A DNA stretch of 64,000 bases from Rhodoferax sp. OV413 (GTDB lineage Bacteria; Pseudomonadota; Gammaproteobacteria; Burkholderiales; Burkholderiaceae_C). The position numbers and the translations under genes were made by a program. The notes beneath the pieces are model-generated. The model worked only from the letters and a program-made list of their open reading frames with translations. It was not told the DNA's origin and searched no databases. Numbering within the stretch: position 1 is the stretch's first letter; each line of letters begins with the position of its first letter. Where the stretch lies: positions 186,001 to 250,000 of the forward strand of contig NZ_FNJA01000004.1 in assembly GCF_900104385.1 (NCBI RefSeq), read 5' to 3'. Below, in pieces: positions 35,270 to 43,562 of this stretch.

Positions 35270-36292
35270 CTACTTCAATACGACCTGCGTCCAGCGCGCC
35301 ACCCAGGCCGTGCCTTTGTCGGCAATCGTCTCGGCGGGCAGGCTCTCGTAGGCTGTGGGTTCGGTAGCATGTTTCATCACCTCGGCCAACGGGGTATGGG
35401 CCTCTACCGGGTACATCCACATGCTGGTCTGCAAGGCCTCTTGCGCGGCGCCGGAGCGCATGAAGCGGATGAACAGGTGGGCGGCATCGCGCTGGCCGCC
35501 ACCGGCCACCAGGGCCACGCCTTCGATCTGGCGGAACACGCCGCCCTTGAGGAACAGGTTGGCGGTGGGCGACTCGCTGATCTTTTCCTTGCTGTAGAAC
35601 ACCTCTGCCGCCGGGCTGGTGGCGTAGCTGACGACCAAGGGACGCGTGCCGCCGTTGCGGCTGAATTCGGTGTAGTAGGCCTCGCTCCAACCCTTGACCA
35701 CCTTCACGCCGTTGGCGCGCATGCGGGCCCACCAGTCGAAGGCTTTTTCCTCGCCCATGCCGGCGATGGTGGCCAGCAGAAACTGGTAGCCGGGGCTGGA
35801 GGTGGCCGGGTTCGGCACCACCAGCAGATTGCGGTAAGCGGGCTGGGCCAGCTCGTCCATGCTCTTGGGCAGGGCCAGGCCGCTCTTGGCGAAGCTGGCC
35901 TTATCAAAATTCAGGGTCACAAAGCCGTAGTCCACCGGCACCACGCTGCCGCCCACCTGGGCGATGGGCGAGCCCTCGGCAAACTTGATCGGCTCCAGCA
36001 CCTTGGCGGCCTGGGCCTTGGCGACCAGGGCGTTGTCCAGGCCGAACACCACGTCGGCAATCGGCTGGGCGCGGGTCAGGATCAGCTTGTTCAGCATCTC
36101 GCCCGCATCGCCGGCCTTGATCAGGCTGAGCTTGATGCCGGCCTCGGCTTCGAACTTGGCCAGCAGCGGCTTGGGCAGCGAGAACGAGCTGTGCACCAGC
36201 ACGCGCAATTCGCCATCGGCAGCCAGGGTGGAAAAGGAAGACAGCGCGGCCAGCGCGGCGGCGGCGAAGGAAAAGGTGCGGCGTTGCAGCAT
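35270..36292 (-). CDS. thiB: Thiamine ABC transporter periplasmic binding protein
   Basis: 340 residues with signal peptide (MLQRRTFSFAAAALAALSSFSTLAA). The mature part has LRVLVHSSFSLPKPLLAKFEAEAGIKLSLIKAGDAGEMLNKL, DVVFGLDNALVAKA, VPVDYGFVTLNFDKA and VPNPATSSPGYQFLLATIAGMGE, as in ThiB. A TPP riboswitch in the leader supports thiamine or a phosphate ester as ligand. Its partner permease and ATPase genes are 1.5 kb further downstream, beyond a convergent acetyltransferase gene and a lysR gene. Confidence 0.93.
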   Translation of the reverse strand: MLQRRTFSFAAAALAALSSFSTLAADGELRVLVHSSFSLPKPLLAKFEAEAGIKLSLIKAGDAGEMLNKLILTRAQPIADVVFGLDNALVAKAQAAKVLEPIKFAEGSPIAQVGGSVVPVDYGFVTLNFDKASFAKSGLALPKSMDELAQPAYRNLLVVPNPATSSPGYQFLLATIAGMGEEKAFDWWARMRANGVKVVKGWSEAYYTEFSRNGGTRPLVVSYATSPAAEVFYSKEKISESPTANLFLKGGVFRQIEGVALVAGGGQRDAAHLFIRFMRSGAAQEALQTSMWMYPVEAHTPLAEVMKHATEPTAYESLPAETIADKGTAWVARWTQVVLK

Positions 36293-36343
36293 AGGTGGCT
36301 TTCAATGCGCCAGCGGCGGGCGCATGCAAGGCCGGGGCCCATC

Positions 36344-36424
36344 ACGCTCCCTACGCCGGCATGACCCGGATCAGGTGTGTGGGGTATTTCTCAGTCTGCT
36401 GATTTGCAGCAGACACCCCCGGTG
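36344..36424 (-). promoter_or_regulatory. TPP riboswitch (THI element) upstream of thiB
   Basis: On the minus strand the leader contains the THI-box landmarks in order: GGGGGTGTCTGCTG (P1/P2 side), CTGAGAAATACCCC, ACCTGATCCGGGTCATGCCG and GCGTAGGGAGCG. These are the pyrimidine- and pyrophosphate-sensing arms of the TPP aptamer. Between aptamer and the thiB ATG lies a hairpin GCGCC-AGCGGCG-GGCGC (36307-36323 region) near the start codon, which fits translational control. TPP binding would reduce thiB expression. Confidence 0.93.
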
Positions 36425-36433
36425 AAGGGACGG

Positions 36434-36439
36434 ATTGTA
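36434..36439 (-). promoter_or_regulatory. Candidate -10 element for thiB
   Basis: TACAAT on the minus strand ends ten bases before the riboswitch aptamer begins, placing a transcription start at its 5' edge. A weak -35 (GAACTT) lies 18 bases upstream. Confidence 0.45.
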
Positions 36440-36558
36440 AATCCTGAGGGCGCGTCGAAGTTCTCCCTGACAACACTGGACAAACTTGTGGATAACCCCC
36501 TCAAGCTGCTGTATATGCAGCCTAAACCCTTGATTCACAAGGACAAAGCTTGCGCTGC

Positions 36559-37227
36559 TTAATTTTTAGGCGATGCCAGCACCACCGGCTTGCGGGCCCA
36601 GCGCTGCTTCAGCGCGCCGGCCACGATGACCAGGCCGGGGATCAGAATCATGGCCCAGATGATCTTGTCCAAGTTGTGCTTGACCCAAGGGAAGTTGCCA
36701 AAGAAGTAGCCGATGGTGATGATGCCCACCACCCACAACACGCCACCCAGCACGTCGTAGAAGGTGAACTTGGCCCGACTCATCAGCGCCACGCCAGCCA
36801 CGAACGGCGCGAAGGTGCGCAAAAAGGGCATGAAGCGCGCGGCCACCAGGGTCACGCCGCCATATTTTTCGTAGAACGCATGGGCCTGGTTGAAGGCCTG
36901 CTTGTTGAAGAGACGCGAGTCTTCCCACTGGAACACCTTGGGGCCGAAGAAGCGGCCAATCGCGTAATTGCACTGGTTGCCCAGAATGGCCGCAGCCAAC
37001 AGCAGGCCGACGGCCAGCGGATACGACATCAGGCCCACGCCGCACATGGCGCCGACCACGAACAACAGCGAGTCGCCGGGCAGAAACGGCATCACCACCA
37101 CGCCGGTCTCCACGAAGATGATGGCGAACAGCAGCGCATAGACCCAGGGGCCGTAGCTGACGACGAAGGCCTGCAGGTGTTTGTCCACATGCAGGATGAA
37201 ATCGAAAAGTTGGGTAATGAGGTCCAT
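36559..37227 (-). CDS. DedA family inner-membrane protein
   Basis: 222 residues. DedA hallmarks: ETGVVVMPFLPGDSLLFVVGAM (residues ~40-60, including the membrane acidic residue), AILGNQCNYAIGRFFG, HAFYEKYGGVTLVAARFMPFLRTFAPFVAGVALM with the conserved R in ARFMPFLRTF, and KFTFYDVLGGVLWV. DedA proteins are thought to translocate lipids (undecaprenyl phosphate and others) and depend on the proton motive force. Divergent from the cysteine hydrolase gene. Confidence 0.94.
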   Translation of the reverse strand: MDLITQLFDFILHVDKHLQAFVVSYGPWVYALLFAIIFVETGVVVMPFLPGDSLLFVVGAMCGVGLMSYPLAVGLLLAAAILGNQCNYAIGRFFGPKVFQWEDSRLFNKQAFNQAHAFYEKYGGVTLVAARFMPFLRTFAPFVAGVALMSRAKFTFYDVLGGVLWVVGIITIGYFFGNFPWVKHNLDKIIWAMILIPGLVIVAGALKQRWARKPVVLASPKN

Positions 37228-37298
37228 GGGCGCAGATTATCTATGCTGGCTGCTAGCATCTTGTGACACTGCCGAAACACACGCCACAGGGACCTGCC

Positions 37299-38117
37299 AT
37301 GACACGCCACACCCATCTGCTGATCATCGACCCGCAAAACGACTTTTGCGATCTGCCAGCGGGCAGTGGCGGCAGCCCTGCCCTGCCGGTGGCCGGCGCC
37401 CATGCAGACATGCAGCGGCTGGCCGGCTTCATCCGCACCCACGCCGCCGCGCTGACCGACATCAGCATCACGCTGGACTCGCACCACCGCTGGGACATTG
37501 CCCACCCCACGTTCTGGCAGCAGGCCGACGGCAGCGCGGTAGCGCCCTTCACCAGCATCACCGCCGCCGCGGTGTACGCGGGCCAGTACCTGCCGCGCCA
37601 AACCGGGGCGCTGGGCCGCACACTCGCCTACCTGGATGCGCTAGAAGCCCGGGGCCGTTACACGCTGATGGTCTGGCCGGTGCACTGCGAGATCGGCACC
37701 TGGGGCCACAACGTGCATGCCGATGTGCATGCCGCCTACAACGCCTGGGAAGACCAGCACGGCGCCATCGTCACCAAGCTGAGCAAGGGCAGCAACCCCT
37801 GGACCGAACACTACAGCGCCGTCATGGCCGAGGTGCCCGACGCGCACGACGAAGCCACCCAGCTGAACCACGCACTGATGGCCGCCATGGACCAGGCCGA
37901 CGTGCTGCTGATTGCCGGCGAAGCCAGCAGCCACTGCGTGCGCGCCACCACCGAGCACATCGTGGCGAACCTGGCCCGGCACAAGCCGCAGCGCATCGTG
38001 CTGCTGACCGACTGCATGAGCCCGGTGGGCGGATTCGAGGCCCAGCACACCGCGTTTTTGCAGGAGATGCAAGCCCAGGGGCTGGAGCTGGCGACCAGCC
38101 TGAACCTCCAGCTATAG
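37299..38117 (+). CDS. Isochorismatase-like cysteine hydrolase (nicotinamidase-related)
   Basis: 272 residues from the ATG at 37299. Catalytic Asp in HLLIIDPQNDFCDLP, metal-binding-type DSHHRWDIAHP, Lys in VTKLSKG and the nucleophile Cys in GEASSHCVRATTEHI are all present in the order known for nicotinamidases (PncA), though the protein is larger than PncA (~210 aa). Probably hydrolyses an amide such as nicotinamide or a related N-carbamoyl compound. No NAD genes are adjacent. Confidence 0.87.
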   Translation: MTRHTHLLIIDPQNDFCDLPAGSGGSPALPVAGAHADMQRLAGFIRTHAAALTDISITLDSHHRWDIAHPTFWQQADGSAVAPFTSITAAAVYAGQYLPRQTGALGRTLAYLDALEARGRYTLMVWPVHCEIGTWGHNVHADVHAAYNAWEDQHGAIVTKLSKGSNPWTEHYSAVMAEVPDAHDEATQLNHALMAAMDQADVLLIAGEASSHCVRATTEHIVANLARHKPQRIVLLTDCMSPVGGFEAQHTAFLQEMQAQGLELATSLNLQL

Positions 38118-38125
38118 ATTTTTTA

Positions 38126-38144
38126 AATGCGAACGGTTATCATT
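38126..38144. promoter_or_regulatory. Candidate Fur box
   Basis: AATGCGAACGGTTATCATT: the right half GTTATCATT and left AATG match the inverted-repeat Fur consensus (AATGATAAT-N-GTTATCATT form), giving 13 matches of the 18 defined bases. It lies about 80-100 bases upstream of the hypothetical-sodA-ZIP genes, where repression by iron-loaded Fur would be expected. Confidence 0.6.
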
Positions 38145-38227
38145 TGATGACCTGATTACGCAAAACTCCATTCGACGCAAAGGGTACGGCACCGCAGACC
38201 GCGGTGCCCGCACCATGGATGTTTTGC

Positions 38228-38731
38228 ATGTACCCCTTTCTCGACGCGTCTATCGACTCCTTAGCCGGGCCTAGCCCCGCTCCATGCCAGCCGCCCAGCC
38301 TGGCCCAGTGGGAACGCCTGACGCAGCGCGGCTGCAGCGCGCTGCAGGCCGGGCGCACGGAGCTGGCGCTGTTCAGCTTCCACCAAGCCCTGTCCATCGC
38401 CCAAGACCTGCTGCTCGACGGCCCCGCGCCCCTGCATGCCGACGACTGCCTGGCCGCGCTGGTGGTATCGCACCACCAGCTAGCCGATCTGTGCGCCAAC
38501 GCCCAGCTGCTGGAGCAGGCCGCCAACCACCTGTGCCGCGCCCATGGCGCGGTGATGGGCTTGTTGCAAACCCCCACCACCTGCCTGGCCCTGCAACAAG
38601 CCGCCTGGCGGCACAGCCGCGAAACCCATGCCGAACTGCTGCAGTACCAGCGCCGCTGGGGCCCGCACGCCGGCATCGCCCGGCTGCTGCGCGCCAGCGC
38701 CGAGCCCGCCGCCGGCAGCACCGTGCATTGA
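38228..38731 (+). CDS. Hypothetical protein upstream of sodA (OrfX-like)
   Basis: 167 residues if started at the ATG at 38228 (MYPFLDASID); ATG 38219 and GTG 38204 are in the same frame, and no ribosome-binding site decides. The protein is helical (LAQWERLTQRGCSALQAGRTELALFSFHQALSIAQDLLL; DDCLAALVVSHHQLADLCANAQLLEQAANHLCRAH), with a TPR-like spacing and several Cys/His residues. In Pseudomonas aeruginosa an unannotated protein (orfX) sits just before sodM in a Fur-regulated operon; position and size here are analogous. Function unknown. Confidence 0.72.
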   Translation: MYPFLDASIDSLAGPSPAPCQPPSLAQWERLTQRGCSALQAGRTELALFSFHQALSIAQDLLLDGPAPLHADDCLAALVVSHHQLADLCANAQLLEQAANHLCRAHGAVMGLLQTPTTCLALQQAAWRHSRETHAELLQYQRRWGPHAGIARLLRASAEPAAGSTVH

Positions 38732-38755
38732 TCCACTTTTAAACCCGGAGACCCC

Positions 38756-39367
38756 ATGGCCCACACCCTGCCCGCCCTGCCCTATGCCTACGACGCGCTG
38801 GAGCCGCATATCGACACCCAGACCATGCAGATCCACCACAGCAAGCACCACCAGGCCTATATCAACAACCTGAACACCGCGCTGCAGAACACCCCCTATG
38901 CCGATCTCGGCGTCGAGGCGCTGGTCAGCGCCATCGACACCTTGCCCGAAGCCTTGCAAAACGCGGTACGCAACCACGGCGGCGGCCACGCCAACCACAG
39001 CCTGTTCTGGACCGTGATGTCGCCCCGCGGCGGCGGCCAGCCCACCGGCGCCTTGGCCCAGGCCATAGACGCCGACCTGGGCGGCTTCGATGCCTTCAAA
39101 GCCGCCTTCACCCAGGCCGCGCTGACCCGCTTCGGCAGCGGCTGGGCCTGGCTCAGCGTCACGCCGCAGGGCCAGCTGGTGGTCGAAAGCAGCGGCAACC
39201 AGGATAGCCCGCTGATGGCCGGCAACACCCCCATCCTCGGACTGGACGTGTGGGAGCACGCCTACTACCTGCTGTACCAGAACCGCCGGCCCGAATACAT
39301 CGCGGCCTTCTACAACGTGGTGGACTGGGCCGAAGTGGCCCGCCGCTTCCAGGCCGCGCGCGGCTGA
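38756..39367 (+). CDS. sodA: Superoxide dismutase, manganese type
   Basis: 203 residues. Metal ligands: His in [17 protein letters not shown] (~27), His in [11 protein letters not shown] (~82), then Asp and His in [13 protein letters not shown] (~167-171). The outer-sphere residues mark it as Mn-type: Gly in GGGHANH and Gln in [10 protein letters not shown] (FeSODs place the Gln at the first site). Cytoplasmic, converts superoxide to peroxide and oxygen. CGGAGA precedes the ATG. It is the middle gene of an iron-starvation-like unit with a ZIP transporter downstream. Confidence 0.95.
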   Translation: MAHTLPALPYAYDALEPHIDTQTMQIHHSKHHQAYINNLNTALQNTPYADLGVEALVSAIDTLPEALQNAVRNHGGGHANHSLFWTVMSPRGGGQPTGALAQAIDADLGGFDAFKAAFTQAALTRFGSGWAWLSVTPQGQLVVESSGNQDSPLMAGNTPILGLDVWEHAYYLLYQNRRPEYIAAFYNVVDWAEVARRFQAARG

Positions 39368-39388
39368 TCTTACGCATGGAGACCCGCC

Positions 39389-40297
39389 ATGGACCGACCC
39401 GAAACCATGTGGCGCAACAGCGCTAGCGACCCGGTGCGCCGGCTGCGCAAACTGCTGGGCTGGGGCATCGCGCTGCTGGGCGCGGGCCTGCTGGCCGGCG
39501 ATTTCTGGCACTACTGCCTGGTCCACCCGGTGGTGCTGAATGCGCTGATCGGCGGCTCGGTAGCCGCGCTGGCCACGGCCCTGGGCACGCTGCCGGTGGT
39601 GTTCTCGCACAGCCTGTCGGACCGCACGCAGGACACGCTGTTTGGCTTCGGCGCCGGCGTGATGCTGGCGGCCTGCGCGTTCTCGCTGATCATCCCCGGC
39701 CTGGCCGCGGCCCGGGCCACCGGTGCCGGCAGCTGGGGCGCGGGCGGCACCATGGGCTTGTCCATCCTGCTGGGCGGGGCGGCGCTGCTGGCCATGGAGC
39801 GCCTGCTGCCGCACGAACATTTCATCAAAGGCCTGGAAGGCCCGCCCTCGCGCGTGCTGCGCCGCACCTGGCTGTTTGTGTTTGCCATCACCTTGCACAA
39901 CCTGCCCGAGGGCCTGGCGATTGGCGTGGGCTATGCCGCCACCGACCCGCTGCGTGCCAGCGCCCTGGCCACCGGCATCGCCATCCAGGACGTGCCCGAA
40001 GGCCTGGTGGTCGCCGTGGCCCTGCTGGCCGCCGGCTACAAGCGCAGCTTTGCGGTGATGTTGGGCATGGCCTCGGGCCTGGTCGAGCCGCTGGGCGCGG
40101 TACTGGGCGCGGCCGCCATCAGCCAGTCGGCCAGCCTGCTGCCCTGGGGCCTGGGCTTTGCCGCCGGCGCCATGCTGTTCGTCATCAGCCACGAAATCAT
40201 CCCCGAATCGCACCGCAAAGGCCACGAAGCCTGGGCCACCGGCGGGCTGATGCTGGGCTTTGTGCTGATGATGGTGCTGGACACGGCGCTCGCCTGA
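39389..40297 (+). CDS. ZIP family metal transporter
   Basis: 302 residues with about eight membrane segments. The ZIP motifs are HNLPEGLAIGVGYAA (TM4-type), QDVPEGLVVAVALLAAGY (TM5-type) and the C-terminal VISHEIIPESHRKGHE. These carry the His/Glu binuclear metal site for Zn2+, Mn2+ or Fe2+. A cytoplasmic loop holds HEHF. GGAGA precedes the ATG and the gap to sodA is 21 bases. Mn2+ import for SodA under iron limitation is the simplest role. Confidence 0.92.
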   Translation: MDRPETMWRNSASDPVRRLRKLLGWGIALLGAGLLAGDFWHYCLVHPVVLNALIGGSVAALATALGTLPVVFSHSLSDRTQDTLFGFGAGVMLAACAFSLIIPGLAAARATGAGSWGAGGTMGLSILLGGAALLAMERLLPHEHFIKGLEGPPSRVLRRTWLFVFAITLHNLPEGLAIGVGYAATDPLRASALATGIAIQDVPEGLVVAVALLAAGYKRSFAVMLGMASGLVEPLGAVLGAAAISQSASLLPWGLGFAAGAMLFVISHEIIPESHRKGHEAWATGGLMLGFVLMMVLDTALA

Positions 40298-40320
40298 ATC
40301 GGCAGAATTTAAACAAAAAA

Positions 40321-40370
40321 GGCCTCTGGCGCTTGTTCCACCAGCGCCAGCAGCTATTATTTCAATAGCA
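40321..40370 (+). repeat. Intergenic two-hairpin repeat, copy 8
   Basis: Forward copy 23 bases after the ZIP stop. Hairpin 1 CTGGCGC/GCGCCAG around TTGTTCCACCA, hairpin 2 GCTAT/ATAGC around TATTTCA. Confidence 0.9.
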
Positions 40371-40435
40371 TTCAACGTATAAACAGAGCCGTCTTGGGCA
40401 ACTTGCGCCAGCGGAGCCCAGGTCCACAGATAGAT

Positions 40436-40517
40436 GCGCCATATCGAATCTACGATTTGTTCGTTTGGGAAAACAGGGTTTCGCCAAATAATCAAATTCA
40501 GTTATTAAATATGGCGC
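40436..40517. repeat. Inverted repeat bracketing the cysB-like lysR promoter
   Basis: GCGCCATAT at 40436-40444 and ATATGGCGC at 40509-40517 are perfect inverted 9-mers enclosing 64 mostly AT-rich bases, ending seven bases before the regulator ATG. Could be two operator half-regions for looping or a single extended RNA stem. Confidence 0.4.
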
Positions 40518-40523
40518 TCTTAT

Positions 40524-41468
40524 ATGAATTTCCAGCAACTGCGTTCCGTGCGGGAGACCGTGCGCTGCGGCTTTAACCTGACCGAAGTCGCCAACGTCCT
40601 GCATACCTCCCAGCCCGGCGTCAGCCGGCAGATCCGCGAACTCGAAGAAGAGCTCGGCATCGAACTGTTTGTGCGCGCCGGCAAGCGGCTCACCGGCCTG
40701 ACCGACCCCGGCGGCCACGTGCTGCCCATCATCGAGCGCATGCTGCTCGACAGCAGCAATCTGCGCAAAGCCGGCGAGGAATTCGTGTCCCGGCAAAGCG
40801 GCCTGTTGTCGATTGCCGCCACCCATTCGCAGGCCCGCTACGCGCTGCCCACCGCGGTGCAAGAGTTCCGCAACCACTTCCCCAACGTGACCTTGCACCT
40901 GCACCAGGGCTCGCCCGCCCAGGTGGCCGAAATGCTGCTGTCGGGCGAGGCCGACGTCGGCATTGCCACCGAGGCCCTGACCCAGTATGACGAGCTGCTG
41001 GCCCTGCCCTGCTACCCCTGGACCCACTCGGTCATCGTGCCACCCGGCCATCCGCTGCTGGACGCGCCGCTAACCCTGGAGACGCTGACCCAGTACCCGC
41101 TGATCACCTACGACAACGGCTTCACCGGCCGCACCCGCATCAACGAGGCTTTTGCGCAGCGCCAGCTGGTGCCGCACATCGCCATCAGCGCCATGGACGC
41201 GGACGTGATCAAGACCTATGTGGAGCTGGGCATGGGCGTGGGCATCGTGGCGTCCATCGCCTTTGAGGCCGAGCGCGACCTGGCGCTGCGTGCCATCGAC
41301 GCCGGCCAGCTGTTCGGCATCAACCTGACCAAGCTGGGGGTGCGCCGCGGCAGCTATCTGCGCGGCTATGTGTATGCGTTCATCGAGTCGTTCGCACCCA
41401 CGCTGAACCGCAGCGTGGTGGAGCAGGCGCTGACCGGCACCACCGAAGCCCTGCACTACGAAATCTGA
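40524..41468 (+). CDS. CysB/Cbl-type LysR regulator of sulfur assimilation
   Basis: 314 residues. N-terminus MNFQQLRSVRETVRCGFNLTEVANVLHTSQPGVSRQIRELEEELGIELFVRAGKRLTGLTDPG is the distinctive CysB/Cbl/SsuR start. The effector domain has IATHSQARYALP-type sequence (SIAATHSQARYALPTAVQEF) and the sulfate/acetylserine site region (CYPWTHSVIVPPGHPLL, YDNGFTGRTRI). Such regulators activate sulfonate and sulfate assimilation under sulfur limitation. It precedes the flavin monooxygenase gene and could also serve the sulfonate-type transport genes 6-16 kb downstream. Confidence 0.93.
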   Translation: MNFQQLRSVRETVRCGFNLTEVANVLHTSQPGVSRQIRELEEELGIELFVRAGKRLTGLTDPGGHVLPIIERMLLDSSNLRKAGEEFVSRQSGLLSIAATHSQARYALPTAVQEFRNHFPNVTLHLHQGSPAQVAEMLLSGEADVGIATEALTQYDELLALPCYPWTHSVIVPPGHPLLDAPLTLETLTQYPLITYDNGFTGRTRINEAFAQRQLVPHIAISAMDADVIKTYVELGMGVGIVASIAFEAERDLALRAIDAGQLFGINLTKLGVRRGSYLRGYVYAFIESFAPTLNRSVVEQALTGTTEALHYEI

Positions 41469-41484
41469 TGCAATTTGAGCGGCA

Positions 41485-41510
41485 TCTGAATCTGAATATC
41501 CTTATCTGAA
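41485..41510. promoter_or_regulatory. TCTGAA direct repeats upstream of the monooxygenase gene
   Basis: TCTGAA occurs at 41485-41490, 41491-41496 and 41505-41510 in the 113-base gap between the CysB-type gene and the monooxygenase gene. Candidate activator site; low confidence because CysB-type sites are poorly conserved. Confidence 0.3.
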
Positions 41511-41581
41511 AGCCTTCGTTCCCCCGCGCGGGGCGGGCCGCTAAGGTGGTGCAATTCATCCACTCCACTGAATGCGTTCCC

Positions 41582-42934
41582 ATGGCCAGACAACTCAAAT
41601 TCGGATTCGTACTGCACGGCGTGGGCGCCGGCTGGGGCGACTGGCGCCACCCGGCGGCCGTCACCGATGCCAGCGTCAACTTCGGCTTCTACAAAGAGCA
41701 GGCGCAGCTGGCCGAGCAAGGCCGTTTTGACTTCTTGTTTGTGGCCGATAGCGTGCACATCACACCGCGCTCCAGCCCGCATTACCTGAACCGTTTTGAG
41801 CCGCTGACCATCCTGTCGGCGCTGGCCGGCGCCACCTCGTATATCGGCCTGGTGGCCACGGTCACGGCCAGCTACAGCGAGCCCTTCACCGTGGCCCGGC
41901 AGTTCGCCTCGCTGGACCACATCAGCAATGGCCGCGCCGGCTGGAACGTGGTCACCTCCTGGCTGGACGGCAGCGCGCGCAACTACAGCAAGCCCAGCCA
42001 CTACGACCACGATGTGCGCTACGCGCTGGCCAAGGAACACCTGGGCGTGGTGCAAGGCCTGTGGGATTCGTGGGAAGACGATGCCCTGGTGCGCGACAAG
42101 GAAACCGGCGTGTTCTTCGACCCGAAAAAGCTGCACCGACTCGACCACAAAGGCGATTTCTTTTCGGTCGAAGGGCCGCTGAACATCAGCCGCTCCCGCC
42201 AGGGCCAGCCGGTGATATTCCAGGCCGGCGCCTCGGAGGACGGCAAGAATTTCGCCGCCACCCAGGCCGACGCCATCTTCTTCCACGCCGACACGCTGGA
42301 GGAAGCCCAGGCCTACTACCGCGATGTCAAAGCCCGCGTCGCCGCCGCCGGCCGCAACCCCGATGAAGTACACCTGCTGCCCGGCATCCGCCCCATCGTC
42401 GGCCGCAGTGCCGAAGAGGCCGAGCGCAAGTACGAAGAATCGGCCAGCCTGGTGCCGATAGAAAACGCCATCGCCGCGCTGGCCCGCCCGTTCAACGACC
42501 ACGACTTCTCGGCCTACCCGCTGGACGCCCCCTTCCCCCACCTGGGCGACCTGGGCCGCAACAGCCAGCAAAGCGCCAGCGACCGCATCAAGCAGGTCGC
42601 CAAAGAAAAAGGCTGGACGCTGCGCGAAGTGGCGCTGTGGCACGCACGCCCCAAGCGCACTTTCGTCGGCACCGCCGAGCAGGTGGCCGACGAGATCCAG
42701 CGCTGGTTCGAGCTGGGTGGTGCCGATGGCTTCAACTTCTTCGAAGCCCTGCCCAACACCTCGCTGAAAGACTTCGTCGCGCTGGTCGTGCCGCTGCTGC
42801 AGGCCCGCGGCATCTACCGCACCCAGTACGGCCAGGGCACGCTGCGCGACAACCTGGACCTGCCGGTGCCGGTGAACCGGTATGTGGAGGTGGAGGATGT
42901 GGCCGAGGAAGAGGTTAGCGCCTGCAGTTTTTAA
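41582..42934 (+). CDS. LLM-class FMN-dependent monooxygenase (NtaA/SnaA/DszA type)
   Basis: 450 residues from the ATG at 41582 ([15 protein letters not shown]). The luciferase-like fold is seen in [63 protein letters not shown] and [18 protein letters not shown]. This subgroup oxidises organosulfur or aminopolycarboxylate substrates with reduced FMN from a separate reductase. With a CysB-type regulator in front, desulfurisation of a sulfone, sulfonate or sulfide is likely. Terminates at repeat copy 9, a strong hairpin. Confidence 0.92.
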   Translation: MARQLKFGFVLHGVGAGWGDWRHPAAVTDASVNFGFYKEQAQLAEQGRFDFLFVADSVHITPRSSPHYLNRFEPLTILSALAGATSYIGLVATVTASYSEPFTVARQFASLDHISNGRAGWNVVTSWLDGSARNYSKPSHYDHDVRYALAKEHLGVVQGLWDSWEDDALVRDKETGVFFDPKKLHRLDHKGDFFSVEGPLNISRSRQGQPVIFQAGASEDGKNFAATQADAIFFHADTLEEAQAYYRDVKARVAAAGRNPDEVHLLPGIRPIVGRSAEEAERKYEESASLVPIENAIAALARPFNDHDFSAYPLDAPFPHLGDLGRNSQQSASDRIKQVAKEKGWTLREVALWHARPKRTFVGTAEQVADEIQRWFELGGADGFNFFEALPNTSLKDFVALVVPLLQARGIYRTQYGQGTLRDNLDLPVPVNRYVEVEDVAEEEVSACSF

Positions 42935-42940
42935 GTCAAA

Positions 42941-42992
42941 AGAGCTGCTGGCGCAGGCAATACCTGCGCTAGCAGCTCTTTATTTAATAGCA
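42941..42992 (+). repeat. Intergenic two-hairpin repeat, copy 9 (terminator-like)
   Basis: Starts six bases after the monooxygenase stop. AGAGCTGCTGGCGCAGG pairs with CCTGCGCTAGCAGCTCT with a single mismatch around CAATA, followed by TTATTTAATA. This is the longest hairpin of the set and has the geometry of an intrinsic terminator. Confidence 0.88.
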
Positions 42993-43059
42993 CGCATGCG
43001 GTAGGGCCACAGGCGTGGAGAAGCAGGAGAATGCAGGCTGCACACCACCCGCCCCTGCC

Positions 43060-43551
43060 ATGCCGATCCGCCCAGAAACTCCCGCCGACACCCAAGCCAT
43101 CTTCGCGTTGACCGAACGCGCGTTCGCCGGGCACCCCCACTCCAGCGGTACCGAGCCGCACATCGTTTCCGCGCTGCGCGCCGCCGACGCATTGACGCTG
43201 TCTCTGGTGGCGGAACTCGATGGCGCCATCGTGGGACACGTGGCCATCTCGCCCGTAACCATCAGCGACGGCACGGCGGACTGGTACGGACTGGGGCCGA
43301 TCTCGGTGGACCCAGCTTGCCAGGGCCGCGGCCTGGGGTCCGATCTGATGCGCACAAGCCTTGAGCGCCTGGCAGCGCTGGGTGTGGCGGGCTGCGTGGT
43401 GCTCGGCGATCCGGGCTACTACACGGGCTTCGGCTTCCAGGTTAAACCCGGGCTGGTGTATCCAGGGCCTCCGGCGGAATACTTCATGGCGCTGGGGTTT
43501 GGGGCCTCCCACCCGGAAGGACGGGTCACGTACCACGCGGCGTTTGCTTGA
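43060..43551 (+). CDS. GNAT family N-acetyltransferase (YhbS-like)
   Basis: 163 residues from the ATG at 43060 (MPIRPETPADTQAIFALTERAF); a GTG at 43015 is in frame. Features: LVAELDGAIVGHVAISPVTISDG, ISVDPACQGRGLGSDLMRTSLERL (acetyl-CoA-binding QGRGLG) and VVLGDPGYYTGFGFQV, as in YhbS. Substrate unknown. First gene of a four-gene plus-strand run. Confidence 0.88.
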   Translation: MPIRPETPADTQAIFALTERAFAGHPHSSGTEPHIVSALRAADALTLSLVAELDGAIVGHVAISPVTISDGTADWYGLGPISVDPACQGRGLGSDLMRTSLERLAALGVAGCVVLGDPGYYTGFGFQVKPGLVYPGPPAEYFMALGFGASHPEGRVTYHAAFA

Positions 43552-43562
43552 GCTTAGATGTC

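Noticed and set aside
36487-36495. Replication origin suggested by a DnaA box
   Set aside because: Only one box, no cluster, no dnaA/dnaN/gyrB nearby.
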